Shown one piece after another: positions 8,566-16,124 of a stretch of DNA of 40,622 nucleotides. The notes beneath the pieces were generated by a model. That model saw only the letters and a program-made list of their open reading frames with translations. It ran no database searches and was not told where the DNA came from. The translations under genes were made by a program, and so were the position numbers. Numbering within the stretch: the first letter of the stretch is position 1; every line of letters starts with the position of its first letter. Source of the stretch: GCA-2687025 sp964473525 (GTDB lineage: Bacteria > Poribacteria > WGA-4E > GCA-2687025); the NCBI GenBank assembly GCA_964473525.1, contig CAYYPK010000054.1, positions 1 through 40,622 of the forward strand, in the 5' to 3' direction.

Positions 8566-9987
8566 CTACTCGGGGAGCGCAGCGCCAACAACGTTGGCCA
8601 GGCTGGAGGCGTCGGCATACTGCTGCAAGGGCAGGATGTTGGCGCCTTCGGCGCGCCACGCTTGGATGTCCCTCCACTCGCTCCCACGGCCGGTCATCAG
8701 GACGGGCAGCGTGGGCACGGACATGGCCCTCAGCGGCCCCACCAAGGCGTCCGGCGGACGGCCGGCGTCAGAAACGTCCAGCACGACTAACCTCGAGGCG
8801 CCCCCTAGCGTCGCCAACGCTCCCGCGGTTTCCTCCGTGACCTGGCCGCGAAGGTCGAACACGACGGGGTGCAGTCCGCGCGCGTGTATGGCGGCGCGAG
8901 CATCATCGAGGTCGCGGTAGCGCGCTTCGTCGAAGCGCCCACAGATGAGAACGGTACGCGCGTGCACCGTGTCGACGACGCCCTGCACTGTCGCGCTCTC
9001 ACAGATGAGCTGGACGAAGAGGGCGACCGACAGATCGTCCACCGCGATGAGCGCCTCGTCGACAGGGGTGATGCGCAGCCGTTCCTGCGCGGCGGGAGAC
9101 CCCTTCGCGCCCCACAGAGACACGCCGTATGCCCCACAGTCGCGCAGCGTCGCGCCGTCAAGGCGCACGCCTATCATGGACGAACCCGATAGGTCCGCTC
9201 CGGTGAGGTCCGCCCGTGTCAGATCCGCGTCGCGCAGGCTGGTGTCCGTAAGGTCGGCGTCCGTCAGATTGGCGTCCTGGAACACCGCCCGGCGGAGATT
9301 GCACTGACTCAGGTTGGCGCCCGAGAGGTCCGCGCGGGTGAAGTCGGCGCCGATCACCTCCGCTCGGCGCAAGTCCGCGTTCGTGAGCGTGGCCCCTTTT
9401 AGGTCCGCGCTGCTCAGGACGGCGCCCTTGATGTCGGCCTCGGTGAGGTCGGTGTCGCGCAGATTGGCGCCCGACGCGTCGACGTTTTTGAGGTCCGCGT
9501 TGGCGAGGACGGCTTCGTACAGATTGGTTCGGTGCAGCGTCGCCTCCTCGAGCACGGCGGCTCGCAGCGATGCGCTGAAGAGGAATCCGTCGGACAGGTC
9601 GACGCCCGTCATGTCCGCGCCGGACAGGTCCGCTTCTCGAAGCGTCACTTCCTGCATGTCCGCATCGACGAGGCGCGCCCCTCGTAGCTTCGCCTGCGGC
9701 ATCGTCGCGGCGTGCAGCGACGCTTCTGAGAGATCCGCGCGAAGGAGGGACGCCCCCTCCATGTCGGCCGCGTCCAGCGCGGCGCGCGTGAGTTTGGCCT
9801 CTACGAGGTCCGCGTTGGTCAGGGCGCTACCCGACAGGTTGGCGCCGCTCAGGTCGGCGCCGTGCAAGGGTGTGCGCGTCAGATCCGCGTTGGACAGATC
9901 AGGGGTGGATCCCGGGCTGTCGCGGCGCCAGCGGTTCCACATGGCCGCGCCCTGGTTCAGTACGTCGAGATGCTCGCCGTTCGCCAA
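8566..9987 (-). CDS. Pentapeptide-repeat protein with C-terminal TIR/nucleotide-binding-like domain
   Basis: The 473-residue protein opens MANGEHLDVLNQGAAMWNRW. It then runs through roughly fifty A(D/N)Lxx pentapeptides (about residues 29-280), which should form a right-handed quadrilateral beta-helix. The C-terminal 170 residues are a separate alpha/beta domain. LFVQLICESATVQGVVDT leads into RTVLICGRFDEARYRDLDD, VVFDLRG and RLVVLDVSDAG. I recognise that layout from pentapeptide proteins of cyanobacteria and Poribacteria, where it resembles a TIR or receiver fold. The start is TTG with GGAAGG ten bases upstream, and the family N-terminus supports it. No membrane segment is present. Function is unknown; a scaffold with a signalling domain is an inference. 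Confidence 0.82.
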   Translation of the reverse strand: MANGEHLDVLNQGAAMWNRWRRDSPGSTPDLSNADLTRTPLHGADLSGANLSGSALTNADLVEAKLTRAALDAADMEGASLLRADLSEASLHAATMPQAKLRGARLVDADMQEVTLREADLSGADMTGVDLSDGFLFSASLRAAVLEEATLHRTNLYEAVLANADLKNVDASGANLRDTDLTEADIKGAVLSSADLKGATLTNADLRRAEVIGADFTRADLSGANLSQCNLRRAVFQDANLTDADLTDTSLRDADLTRADLTGADLSGSSMIGVRLDGATLRDCGAYGVSLWGAKGSPAAQERLRITPVDEALIAVDDLSVALFVQLICESATVQGVVDTVHARTVLICGRFDEARYRDLDDARAAIHARGLHPVVFDLRGQVTEETAGALATLGGASRLVVLDVSDAGRPPDALVGPLRAMSVPTLPVLMTGRGSEWRDIQAWRAEGANILPLQQYADASSLANVVGAALPE

Positions 9988-10088
9988 TGCGTAGCCCTTC
10001 CGGGTGGGTGGCGATGTTAGCCGTGGGTGACTCGTCGCGGGGCGCGCGGATGATACGGCCGCCGCTCGTCGTCGGTCAACGCGAGCGA

Positions 10089-13000
10089 CTAGCTACCGCC
10101 ACGCGGGGAGGCGGCGCTGACCATACGCCGGAACGACCTCAGGTCGACGCGTAACTGTTCCAACGCCGTGGCCGCGTCCACGAGGCGCCCTTCCCCCGTG
10201 GCGCGCAGGTATTCGTCGAGGGAAGCGTTCGCCGAGCGAGCGACATCCGCCAGCGTGCGCGTCGCCACTGGGACGCCGGTCGCCCGGGTAAGCGCTCGCG
10301 ACACCTCCAACGGCACGCCCGTCGCCACCTCGATGTCTTCAGCGATCGTGGCGTACTGCTCGCGAGCGATGCGAAGGCTATAGCGCCCGGGCATGATGGT
10401 CTCGATGCGGTACGCGCCGGAGGGATCGGTCACCGCCGCGCCGGGTAGCGGATCCCCCGCCTCGGTGAACACGGACACCACGGCTTCGGAGACGGCGGCG
10501 CCGCTGGCGTCGGTGATGGTCCCTGAGACGATGCCGAACTCGCCGACGCGGAACACCGCGCGTAGAGCTGCCTGGAACGTGGTGTCGGAGCCCAGCTTGT
10601 CATCCGCGACGATGATGACGAACTTCAGCTCCGGCATGCTCTCGCCCTGTTCTCCCGTCGCGCGGAGATAGATGGGCTCGGCGTACACCAGCGCATGCGC
10701 GCCTTGCTGCGTCAGCACGGGCAGCAACAGGAGGTTGCCACGTATCACCTCCGACCCCGCTTGACCCAGCAACGTGAACTGCCCGGACAGCTCTGTGTCC
10801 TGGTCGATGCGGTTCTCGATCTGCTCCGGGCCGTCCACTTCCTCTGCGCGCGGGAGGATGTAGCAGGTCAGATGCCCGTATGTATCTCGATCCGAGCCGG
10901 CGACGAGCCACGCGGACAGACGCTTGGCGGTGACCCACGGCGCGAACGGGATGACGCTCACGAACTCTGGACCCCCTTCCCCCGGCATGTCGAGCACGGT
11001 GTAGTAGGGCATCATCGGCTGGAGGCCCTCGCTGTGGAACTTCTCGCGCGGGAGCTTCCACGCGTCGCCCCTCGTGATGAAGGCGACCGGGTCGTCCACG
11101 TGGTAGGTCGCGTACATCGAGGCCTGCGTCCAAAGCATGTAGTCCGGGTACCGGAGGTGTGAGCGGAGCTCGTCCGGCATCGCGTCGACGGGCGAGAACA
11201 GCTCCGGGAAGTGATGCCGTTGCACCTGCAGCACAGGGTCGGTGTCGTCGGTCACGTAGAAGCGAACGCTCCCGTTGTAGGCGTCGACGACCGCGACGGC
11301 GGAATTGCGGATGTAGTTCATGCGCTTGAAGAACGGCTCGTCGTGGTTTGCGCCACCAAGATCCCGTATCCGCGCTCCCTCCTCGTCGCGGGGCACGAAC
11401 GGGGCCGCATACGGGTAGTCCGCCGATGTGGTGTAAAGGTCGATGACCCACCACAGCTTGCCGGTGTCCTCGCCGACGACGAGGAACGGGTCAGGGTCGA
11501 ATTCGAGGAAAGGCGCCAGCCGCTTCGCGCGTGTCAGAACGTGTCGATGCAGCATCACGCGCGTGTCCGGCCGCAACGCCGTCGAGAACGCCACTCGCCA
11601 CGGTTCCTTCAGGCGGGAGGCGAACGCCAGTCGCCGCAGACCCATGCGGCGACCCACGTGCAGCCCGCCCTCTCCCGCGTATCGGCTGTATTGCACCTCA
11701 CCGTCGAGGGGGTAGTCCACTTCCATCTGCGTGCTGTCGACGAGGACGTATTCCTTCGTGATCTCGCCGTAGTACACCTCCGGGCGTTTGACCTCCAACG
11801 ACGCGTATTCGTCGCCCTCCGGGTACTGCATGGGGATGCCCTTGATCCAGAAGCGAGGCACTCCTGGGTCCTCTGCCTCGTTCACGGGCGCCATGGTGAC
11901 GCCGTAGCCGTGTGTGTACCGGGCTCGTCGGGTGAGCCAGTCAGATGTCGCCGACCCGCTGGGGTCCACCTCGCGCGCCGCCACGACCACCTGCCGCAAC
12001 TCTCCACCGATCTCGTAGCGGTCCACGTCCGGGTATGGGTAGAACACGTAGTAGGGTTGGATCGTGTGGCTCTGTTGCAGCCGTTCCCACACCACGCGGC
12101 GGTCCCACAACTGCACGTTCGTTAGCACCTCGGGCCGCGCGACGACATCGTCGAACCGCGCGAGTGACCGCAGGGCGTTGTCCTGTCGTATCGCGTCCAG
12201 CCTGTATGCGCGCTGGGTCATCGCGATGTGACTCGTCAGGAACGGCCGCTCCACGGTGAAGGGGTTGGGGCGCACCTGGAACAGGTAGATCGTGGCCGGG
12301 TACGCCCAGACGATGCCGCAATACGCGACGGCCCAGGCAATCCCCACGGCGTACCAGACACGGCGCCTGCGCAGGATGGCGTTGCCGGCGAGGGCAAGTA
12401 CGAGAACGGTGAGAGCGATAACGTACACGCGATACGCGTCGATCTGCACAAAGTCCACGTAACTGACGCCGTAGGGCACTCGGCCGCTCTTGATGCCGTT
12501 CGGAGTCGCGTAGAGCAGCGCCGTCGCGGCGATGCGCGCGCGCCACGCGCCAACGGCCAGAAGCCCCGCCCACAGGACCGTCGCGTGGACGGCTATCCCC
12601 CGCACCGCACGGGGCATTGAGCGCGTGTCCCGGTAGTAGTAGTAGCGGTATTGGTATGCGACGACCGCGAGGGTCGCCCACAGGAGCAGCTTCAGCCAGA
12701 GGCTCTGCCAGCGGGCCTTTGGGAATGCAAAGAGATAGTAACCCACGTTGCGGTGGAAAACGGGATCCGAGAAGCCGTCTTGCAGCAGCTCCGACGCGGT
12801 GAGAGTCGTCACTAGCTCCGCGGCCGCCCGCCCGGGGTCGGGCGAGACACCGTCCGCCCGGAACACCTGCTGCTTGTCGTAGCCAGCCGCCGTCGTTGCC
12901 CGTCCGTACAGACCGGTCGCCTGGTCGGACGGGTCACGTCCCGCCGCTTCCATGATCGTCGCCCCCGACAGGACCAGGAACACGTGGTATCCCTCGCCGG

Positions 13001-13772
13001 CGCTGTCCGGATGCAGTCGAGGCTGCACGGTGAAGTGCGGGGCGACGCGGGCTTCACCGCCCTCGGCATCCGCGGCCGCCATCACGACATCCGGGAGGCC
13101 GGCCAGGGCGCCGGCGAGGCTTGCGGTCACCTCCCGGTTAACGGCAGCGATGTGGTCGGAGAGACTGGCGTCCCACGGAGACGGCGCGGCGTCATGCCCG
13201 GGCGCGCCGACGACGACGGGCGCGAGTCTTACGGTGGCCTGTACGCGACCGACTCCCTCTTCGTAGGCGTCCGCATGCATGAACGCCTCCCACTGGCCGC
13301 CGAGGATGGCGCCCAACAGGCAGGCGGCGATGGCGCCGAATATGAGCAGGAACCGGTGGAACGCCTTCGTGGAGTGCACCGCCCAATGTTCCCGACCCGC
13401 GGCCAGGCGGCACGTCGCTTGGGCGGCGAAGACGTTCAGCCCGATGAACGCCATCCCAAGCGTTGCGTACGTGACGAAGATGCGCCAACGGCCCGATATC
13501 ACCCGCCACAGCACTCGGTCGTAGCCAGCCGAGGCGTCGCCACGCGAGAAGTGGGCGTACCAGAGGGATTCGGTCCATAGATAGGCGAGGTGCGGCCACA
13601 GCAGGGCGAACAGCGCGCCCCCGGGGAGCAAGAGCGCGAGGGCTCCGGCCAGTATCTGCCGACGGTCGCGCGCGCGTTTGCCTCGCCACAGCCGCCAGAC
13701 GGCGTACCAGACGGTAAGCGCGAGTAGAAGCAGGTTGACGGCAAGCGACACCGTCACCGGGAACGCTCTCAA
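10089..13772 (-). CDS. UPF0182 family giant membrane protein with inserted carboxypeptidase-regulatory-like domain
   Basis: The 1227-residue protein has four N-terminal membrane helices, a roughly 150-residue extracytoplasmic insertion, then FSDPVFHRNVGYYLFAFP and four more helices. A long soluble region follows. NALRSLARFDDVVARPEVLTN, LWDRRVVWERLQQ and YYVFYPYPDVDRYEIGG are UPF0182 (COG1615) signatures. Usual members are about 900-1000 residues. Residues about 1078-1157 (FGIVSGTITDASGAAV to IMPGRYSLRI) form a carboxypeptidase-regulatory-like beta sandwich between the core and the helical tail. The start is TTG with GGAGG nine bases upstream. Function of the family is unknown; a cell-envelope role is likely from topology. 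Confidence 0.85.
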   Translation of the reverse strand: MRAFPVTVSLAVNLLLLALTVWYAVWRLWRGKRARDRRQILAGALALLLPGGALFALLWPHLAYLWTESLWYAHFSRGDASAGYDRVLWRVISGRWRIFVTYATLGMAFIGLNVFAAQATCRLAAGREHWAVHSTKAFHRFLLIFGAIAACLLGAILGGQWEAFMHADAYEEGVGRVQATVRLAPVVVGAPGHDAAPSPWDASLSDHIAAVNREVTASLAGALAGLPDVVMAAADAEGGEARVAPHFTVQPRLHPDSAGEGYHVFLVLSGATIMEAAGRDPSDQATGLYGRATTAAGYDKQQVFRADGVSPDPGRAAAELVTTLTASELLQDGFSDPVFHRNVGYYLFAFPKARWQSLWLKLLLWATLAVVAYQYRYYYYRDTRSMPRAVRGIAVHATVLWAGLLAVGAWRARIAATALLYATPNGIKSGRVPYGVSYVDFVQIDAYRVYVIALTVLVLALAGNAILRRRRVWYAVGIAWAVAYCGIVWAYPATIYLFQVRPNPFTVERPFLTSHIAMTQRAYRLDAIRQDNALRSLARFDDVVARPEVLTNVQLWDRRVVWERLQQSHTIQPYYVFYPYPDVDRYEIGGELRQVVVAAREVDPSGSATSDWLTRRARYTHGYGVTMAPVNEAEDPGVPRFWIKGIPMQYPEGDEYASLEVKRPEVYYGEITKEYVLVDSTQMEVDYPLDGEVQYSRYAGEGGLHVGRRMGLRRLAFASRLKEPWRVAFSTALRPDTRVMLHRHVLTRAKRLAPFLEFDPDPFLVVGEDTGKLWWVIDLYTTSADYPYAAPFVPRDEEGARIRDLGGANHDEPFFKRMNYIRNSAVAVVDAYNGSVRFYVTDDTDPVLQVQRHHFPELFSPVDAMPDELRSHLRYPDYMLWTQASMYATYHVDDPVAFITRGDAWKLPREKFHSEGLQPMMPYYTVLDMPGEGGPEFVSVIPFAPWVTAKRLSAWLVAGSDRDTYGHLTCYILPRAEEVDGPEQIENRIDQDTELSGQFTLLGQAGSEVIRGNLLLLPVLTQQGAHALVYAEPIYLRATGEQGESMPELKFVIIVADDKLGSDTTFQAALRAVFRVGEFGIVSGTITDASGAAVSEAVVSVFTEAGDPLPGAAVTDPSGAYRIETIMPGRYSLRIAREQYATIAEDIEVATGVPLEVSRALTRATGVPVATRTLADVARSANASLDEYLRATGEGRLVDAATALEQLRVDLRSFRRMVSAASPRGGS

Positions 13773-13877
13773 CGGCCGCAGCCTCCAGGAGCCTGTCGCC
13801 GAGGCAGTCTATCCCACGGCCAGCCGGGCCGCAATTGGAGGCGTGCCCCGTGCGGTGGTAGACTGAGTGGGCACAGA

Positions 13878-13902
13878 CGCGTCGGGGGCGGGGCCCGACG
13901 CG
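13878..13902. other. 9-bp GC-rich hairpin in divergent intergenic region
   Basis: CGCGTCGGG (13878-13886) pairs perfectly with CCCGACGCG (13894-13902) around a 7-base loop. It lies in the 154-bp gap between the divergent UPF0182 and small secreted-protein genes, 24 bp before the start of the latter. With no T-run after it, a 5' leader structure or operator is as likely as a terminator. Confidence 0.4.
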
Positions 13903-13926
13903 CGTTCCTCGAGGTGGACAGCGGGC

Positions 13927-14454
13927 ATGGGTAATCGACTGACGCCGTGGGTGTGCGTTGCTCTGGCGTGCGTTGTGGCTCCAGCTTCCGCGGCAATCGT
14001 GCGCGCGCCCGGGGCGTTGCAGGAGGCCCGCTGGAGCGCCATAGTCGTCGCCGCGCGCGCCAAAGCGCGGGAACGGATCCGACTGCCCCGGGTAGCGCCC
14101 ACCCGCGCGCGGGTCGCGCCAAGGAAGACCGCCAGCCTACAGATAGCCAGCACGACATCCGCGCCTCCCCTCCCGGCCGCATGGACCCTTGGCCGACGCG
14201 TGCTGCCGTTGTCGTTACCGGGGAGCGGAGCGGTCGCACATGTCGACGTTGTCCAGACCGCCACGGCTGGGACGCCGCGCGACTACCGACTGGCGTCGAC
14301 GGACACGCGGGACGCCGGACACGGTCGCATGTGGCTGTATCCCTCAGCCACGGACGCGCGAGTCGTGGTACGCTCAAAGGGGCCTGCGCGCGGCCGCGCG
14401 GCTTCCAGCGGGCCGGTGGACATCTGGCTCCGAAGGCGGCGACGGGTCGCCTGA
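13927..14454 (+). CDS. Small secreted protein of unknown function
   Basis: The 175-residue reading frame begins with a typical Sec signal peptide. MGNRL is followed by the hydrophobic stretch TPWVCVALACVVAPASA, with an Ala-x-Ala-like cleavage site near residue 23. The mature part is Arg/Ala/Ser-rich with no recognised domain. It has some beta-like stretches (ARVLPLSLPGSG-type and DARVVVRSKG) and a basic tail RRRRRVA. GAGGTGG lies about 11 bases before the ATG. Competing frames in this GC-rich stretch, including a long one on the other strand, lack a signal peptide and look like shadows. The Rieske gene follows after 46 bp on the same strand. I do not recognise the family. Confidence 0.5.
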   Translation: MGNRLTPWVCVALACVVAPASAAIVRAPGALQEARWSAIVVAARAKARERIRLPRVAPTRARVAPRKTASLQIASTTSAPPLPAAWTLGRRVLPLSLPGSGAVAHVDVVQTATAGTPRDYRLASTDTRDAGHGRMWLYPSATDARVVVRSKGPARGRAASSGPVDIWLRRRRRVA

Positions 14455-14500
14455 CCGAGAAGACGGCTACCCTCTTCACCTAGCGAACCGATAGGCTCAC

Positions 14501-14989
14501 ATGGACGACTTTCGCGGCGTTTCGCGCCGGCACTTCATCACCCTCGCGTCGGGTCTGGCGGCTCCGCTTGCTCTCGCGGGCTGCGGTCGTGACAGCGAAC
14601 GTCGCCCAGCCAAGGCCGACGCCGATCGGAGCGGCCCGACGCCTGACGACGAGGTCGTCATTCAGCTAGCGGACCACCCGAGCCTAGCGGAGGACGGTGG
14701 CTTCGTGGCGCTGCCAGCCGCGGGTCAAGCGCCAGCGCTGCTGCTCGTCCGCGAGGGGAACGCGGTGCGGGCGTTCGTCAACATGTGCACACACCAGGCG
14801 TGCCCCTTGGAGCCCGTGCGCGACGACGGCGTCATCTACTGCGACCGAAACTGCGGCCATGGGTCCATCTATAGCATGGCGGGAGAACTCATCACGGGGC
14901 CGTCTCCGCGAGGTCTGTACGAGTTCCAGAGCCGCATGGTAGACGACGGCCAGCGCGTGCTGGTAAGCCTGGCCTTGAAGGACGGATGA
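14501..14989 (+). CDS. Rieske-type [2Fe-2S] Tat lipoprotein, atypical second box
   Basis: The 162-residue protein has a twin-arginine motif SRRHFI (8-13) and a lipobox LAGC ending at Cys28. It should be exported folded and lipid-anchored. The Rieske fold follows: box I is C96-T-H98-QAC, and C114 lies 15 residues after H98, the normal spacing. Box II reads CDRNCGHGS instead of the usual CPCHGS, so the second His is at 120 rather than 117 and Asn sits at the expected position. Cluster binding through C114 or C118 is uncertain. GHGSIYSMAGELITGP then matches the family. No cytochrome b or oxidase subunit is adjacent, so this is an orphan electron-transfer protein. Confidence 0.8.
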   Translation: MDDFRGVSRRHFITLASGLAAPLALAGCGRDSERRPAKADADRSGPTPDDEVVIQLADHPSLAEDGGFVALPAAGQAPALLLVREGNAVRAFVNMCTHQACPLEPVRDDGVIYCDRNCGHGSIYSMAGELITGPSPRGLYEFQSRMVDDGQRVLVSLALKDG

Positions 14990-15062
14990 CCAAGTGTGCC
15001 AAGCGCGCGGAGAGCCGCTCTATTAGACGCTCTGGGAGACGACTCGCGGCGCCTTGAATGTC

Positions 15063-15091
15063 TTGACTCGACATGGGGCGGACGTTAGTAT
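15063..15091 (+). promoter_or_regulatory. Sigma-70-like promoter of rplM-rpsI
   Basis: TTGACT (15063-15068) and TAGTAT (15086-15091) are separated by exactly 17 bases, close to the consensus. Transcription would begin near 15098 and give a 60- to 120-base leader before rplM, depending on which start is used. Confidence 0.6.
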
Positions 15092-15158
15092 TCCTTGTCG
15101 CGCCGCCGATCGTCGGGAGTAGTGTGCGGCGAGATAATGCCCGGTGTGATTTGAGAAC

Positions 15159-15635
15159 ATGCTTAACGACAGGTTCGTAGAGCGCGACGGGGCTCACCGG
15201 CGTCAACGCACGCCGATGGCTCCGATCCAGACGGAACGCGATTGGGTGGTCATAGACGCGACCAACCAGACGCTTGGTCGCATGGCTACGCAGGCGGCTG
15301 CGATCCTGCGCGGCAAGCACAAGCCCAGCTTTACTCCGAGTGTCGACTGCGGCGATGGCGTCATCATCGTCAACGCCGAGAAGATCGTCGTCACTGGCAA
15401 GAAGGTCGACCAGAAGAAGTACTACCGGCACAGCGGGTACCTCGGCGGGCTGACCGAACGCACGTATCGCGAGATGATGGAACGCGACCCCACCGAGGTC
15501 GTTCGCCGCGCGGTGAACGGCATGGTTCCGCACACCCGGCTGGGACGGCTCATGCGGACGCGTCTGCGCGTCTACGTTGGCCCGGACCACCCGCACGGGG
15601 CGCAGGTATCCGACGATAGTTCGTCCGCGAGCTGA
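15159..15635 (+). CDS. rplM: 50S ribosomal protein L13
   Basis: The protein carries the L13 signatures WVVIDATNQTLGRMA, AAILRGKHKPSFTPSVDCG and VIIVNAEKIVVTGKKV. KYYRHSGYLGGL, RRAVNGMVPHTRLGR and VYVGPDHPHGAQ follow. It binds 23S rRNA early in 50S assembly. Two starts are possible. The ATG at 15159 (158 residues) has only a weak GAG near it. The ATG at 15216 (139 residues) puts the family's Trp at residue 10 but has no ribosome-binding site. The extra 19 residues do not look like L13, so the shorter form may be real. rpsI follows after 18 bp, the usual L13-S9 pair. Confidence 0.95.
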   Translation: MLNDRFVERDGAHRRQRTPMAPIQTERDWVVIDATNQTLGRMATQAAAILRGKHKPSFTPSVDCGDGVIIVNAEKIVVTGKKVDQKKYYRHSGYLGGLTERTYREMMERDPTEVVRRAVNGMVPHTRLGRLMRTRLRVYVGPDHPHGAQVSDDSSSAS

Positions 15636-15653
15636 GCAGGGAGATAGGGTAAC

Positions 15654-16046
15654 ATGGCGGATTTTATGTGGGGAACCGGCCGACGTAAGACGGCGGTTGC
15701 CCGTGTACGTATCGCCACCGGCGGCTCCGGCCAGTTCGTGGTGAATGGCCGGGCGATCGAGGAATATTTCGACCGCGAGACGCACGTGACCGCGGCCAAG
15801 TCGCCTGTCGAGGCAGTTGGCGGCGAGGAAGCCTACGACGTGTTCGTGAACGTGCGCGGCGGCGGCCAGACGGGCCAGGCAGGCGCGATCCGTCACGGTC
15901 TGTCGCGGGCGCTGCTCAAGGTGGACCCGGGCATGCGGGCCGCGTTGAAGCCGCGTGGGTATCTGACGCGTGACTCGCGAATGGTTGAGCGCAAGAAGCC
16001 GGGGCGTCCCGGAGCGCGCAAACGCTTCCAGTTCTCTAAGCGCTAG
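15654..16046 (+). CDS. rpsI: 30S ribosomal protein S9
   Basis: The 130-residue protein opens GTGRRKTAVARVRI, then INGR-like VVNGRAIEEYF, VNVRGGGQTGQAGAIRHGL and SRALLKVDPG. It ends in the invariant RKKPGRPGARKRFQFSKR tail, whose final Arg reaches the P-site tRNA anticodon loop in the 30S subunit. The length is normal. GGGAGATAGGG precedes the ATG. It is co-transcribed with rplM from the promoter at 15063 and is followed by a terminator-like hairpin before purA. Confidence 0.96.
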   Translation: MADFMWGTGRRKTAVARVRIATGGSGQFVVNGRAIEEYFDRETHVTAAKSPVEAVGGEEAYDVFVNVRGGGQTGQAGAIRHGLSRALLKVDPGMRAALKPRGYLTRDSRMVERKKPGRPGARKRFQFSKR

Positions 16047-16047
16047 G

Positions 16048-16064
16048 ATCGACCCCGGGTCGAT
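16048..16064. other. Perfect 8-bp inverted repeat downstream of rpsI
   Basis: ATCGACCC and GGGTCGAT flank a single C just after the rpsI stop. It may be a regulator site or part of the transcript-end structure together with the hairpin at 16081. Confidence 0.4.
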
Positions 16065-16080
16065 ACACGGCGCTTACATA

Positions 16081-16110
16081 TCCCTGCCATCGGGCGGGGA
16101 TTTCCTGTTT
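16081..16110 (+). terminator. Intrinsic terminator or attenuator between rpsI and purA
   Basis: TCCCTGCC (16081-16088) pairs with GGCGGGGA (16093-16100) through a GT wobble and a 4-base loop, followed by the T-rich TTTCCTGTTT. This is the best intrinsic terminator seen in the window. It lies 15 bases before the purA start, so it could also attenuate read-through into purA. Confidence 0.6.
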
Positions 16111-16124
16111 CTGGGTGAGGCTCC

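Noticed and set aside
9000..9940. Regular 15-base periodicity taken as a possible tandem or CRISPR repeat
   Set aside because: It is the coding pattern of pentapeptide repeats; units are not identical and there are no spacers. No CRISPR array was seen anywhere.
13769..14479. Long minus-strand frame opposite the small secreted protein
   Set aside because: Arg/Pro/Ala-rich with no signal peptide, domain or ribosome-binding site; typical shadow in GC-rich DNA. The + frame at 13927 has a signal peptide.
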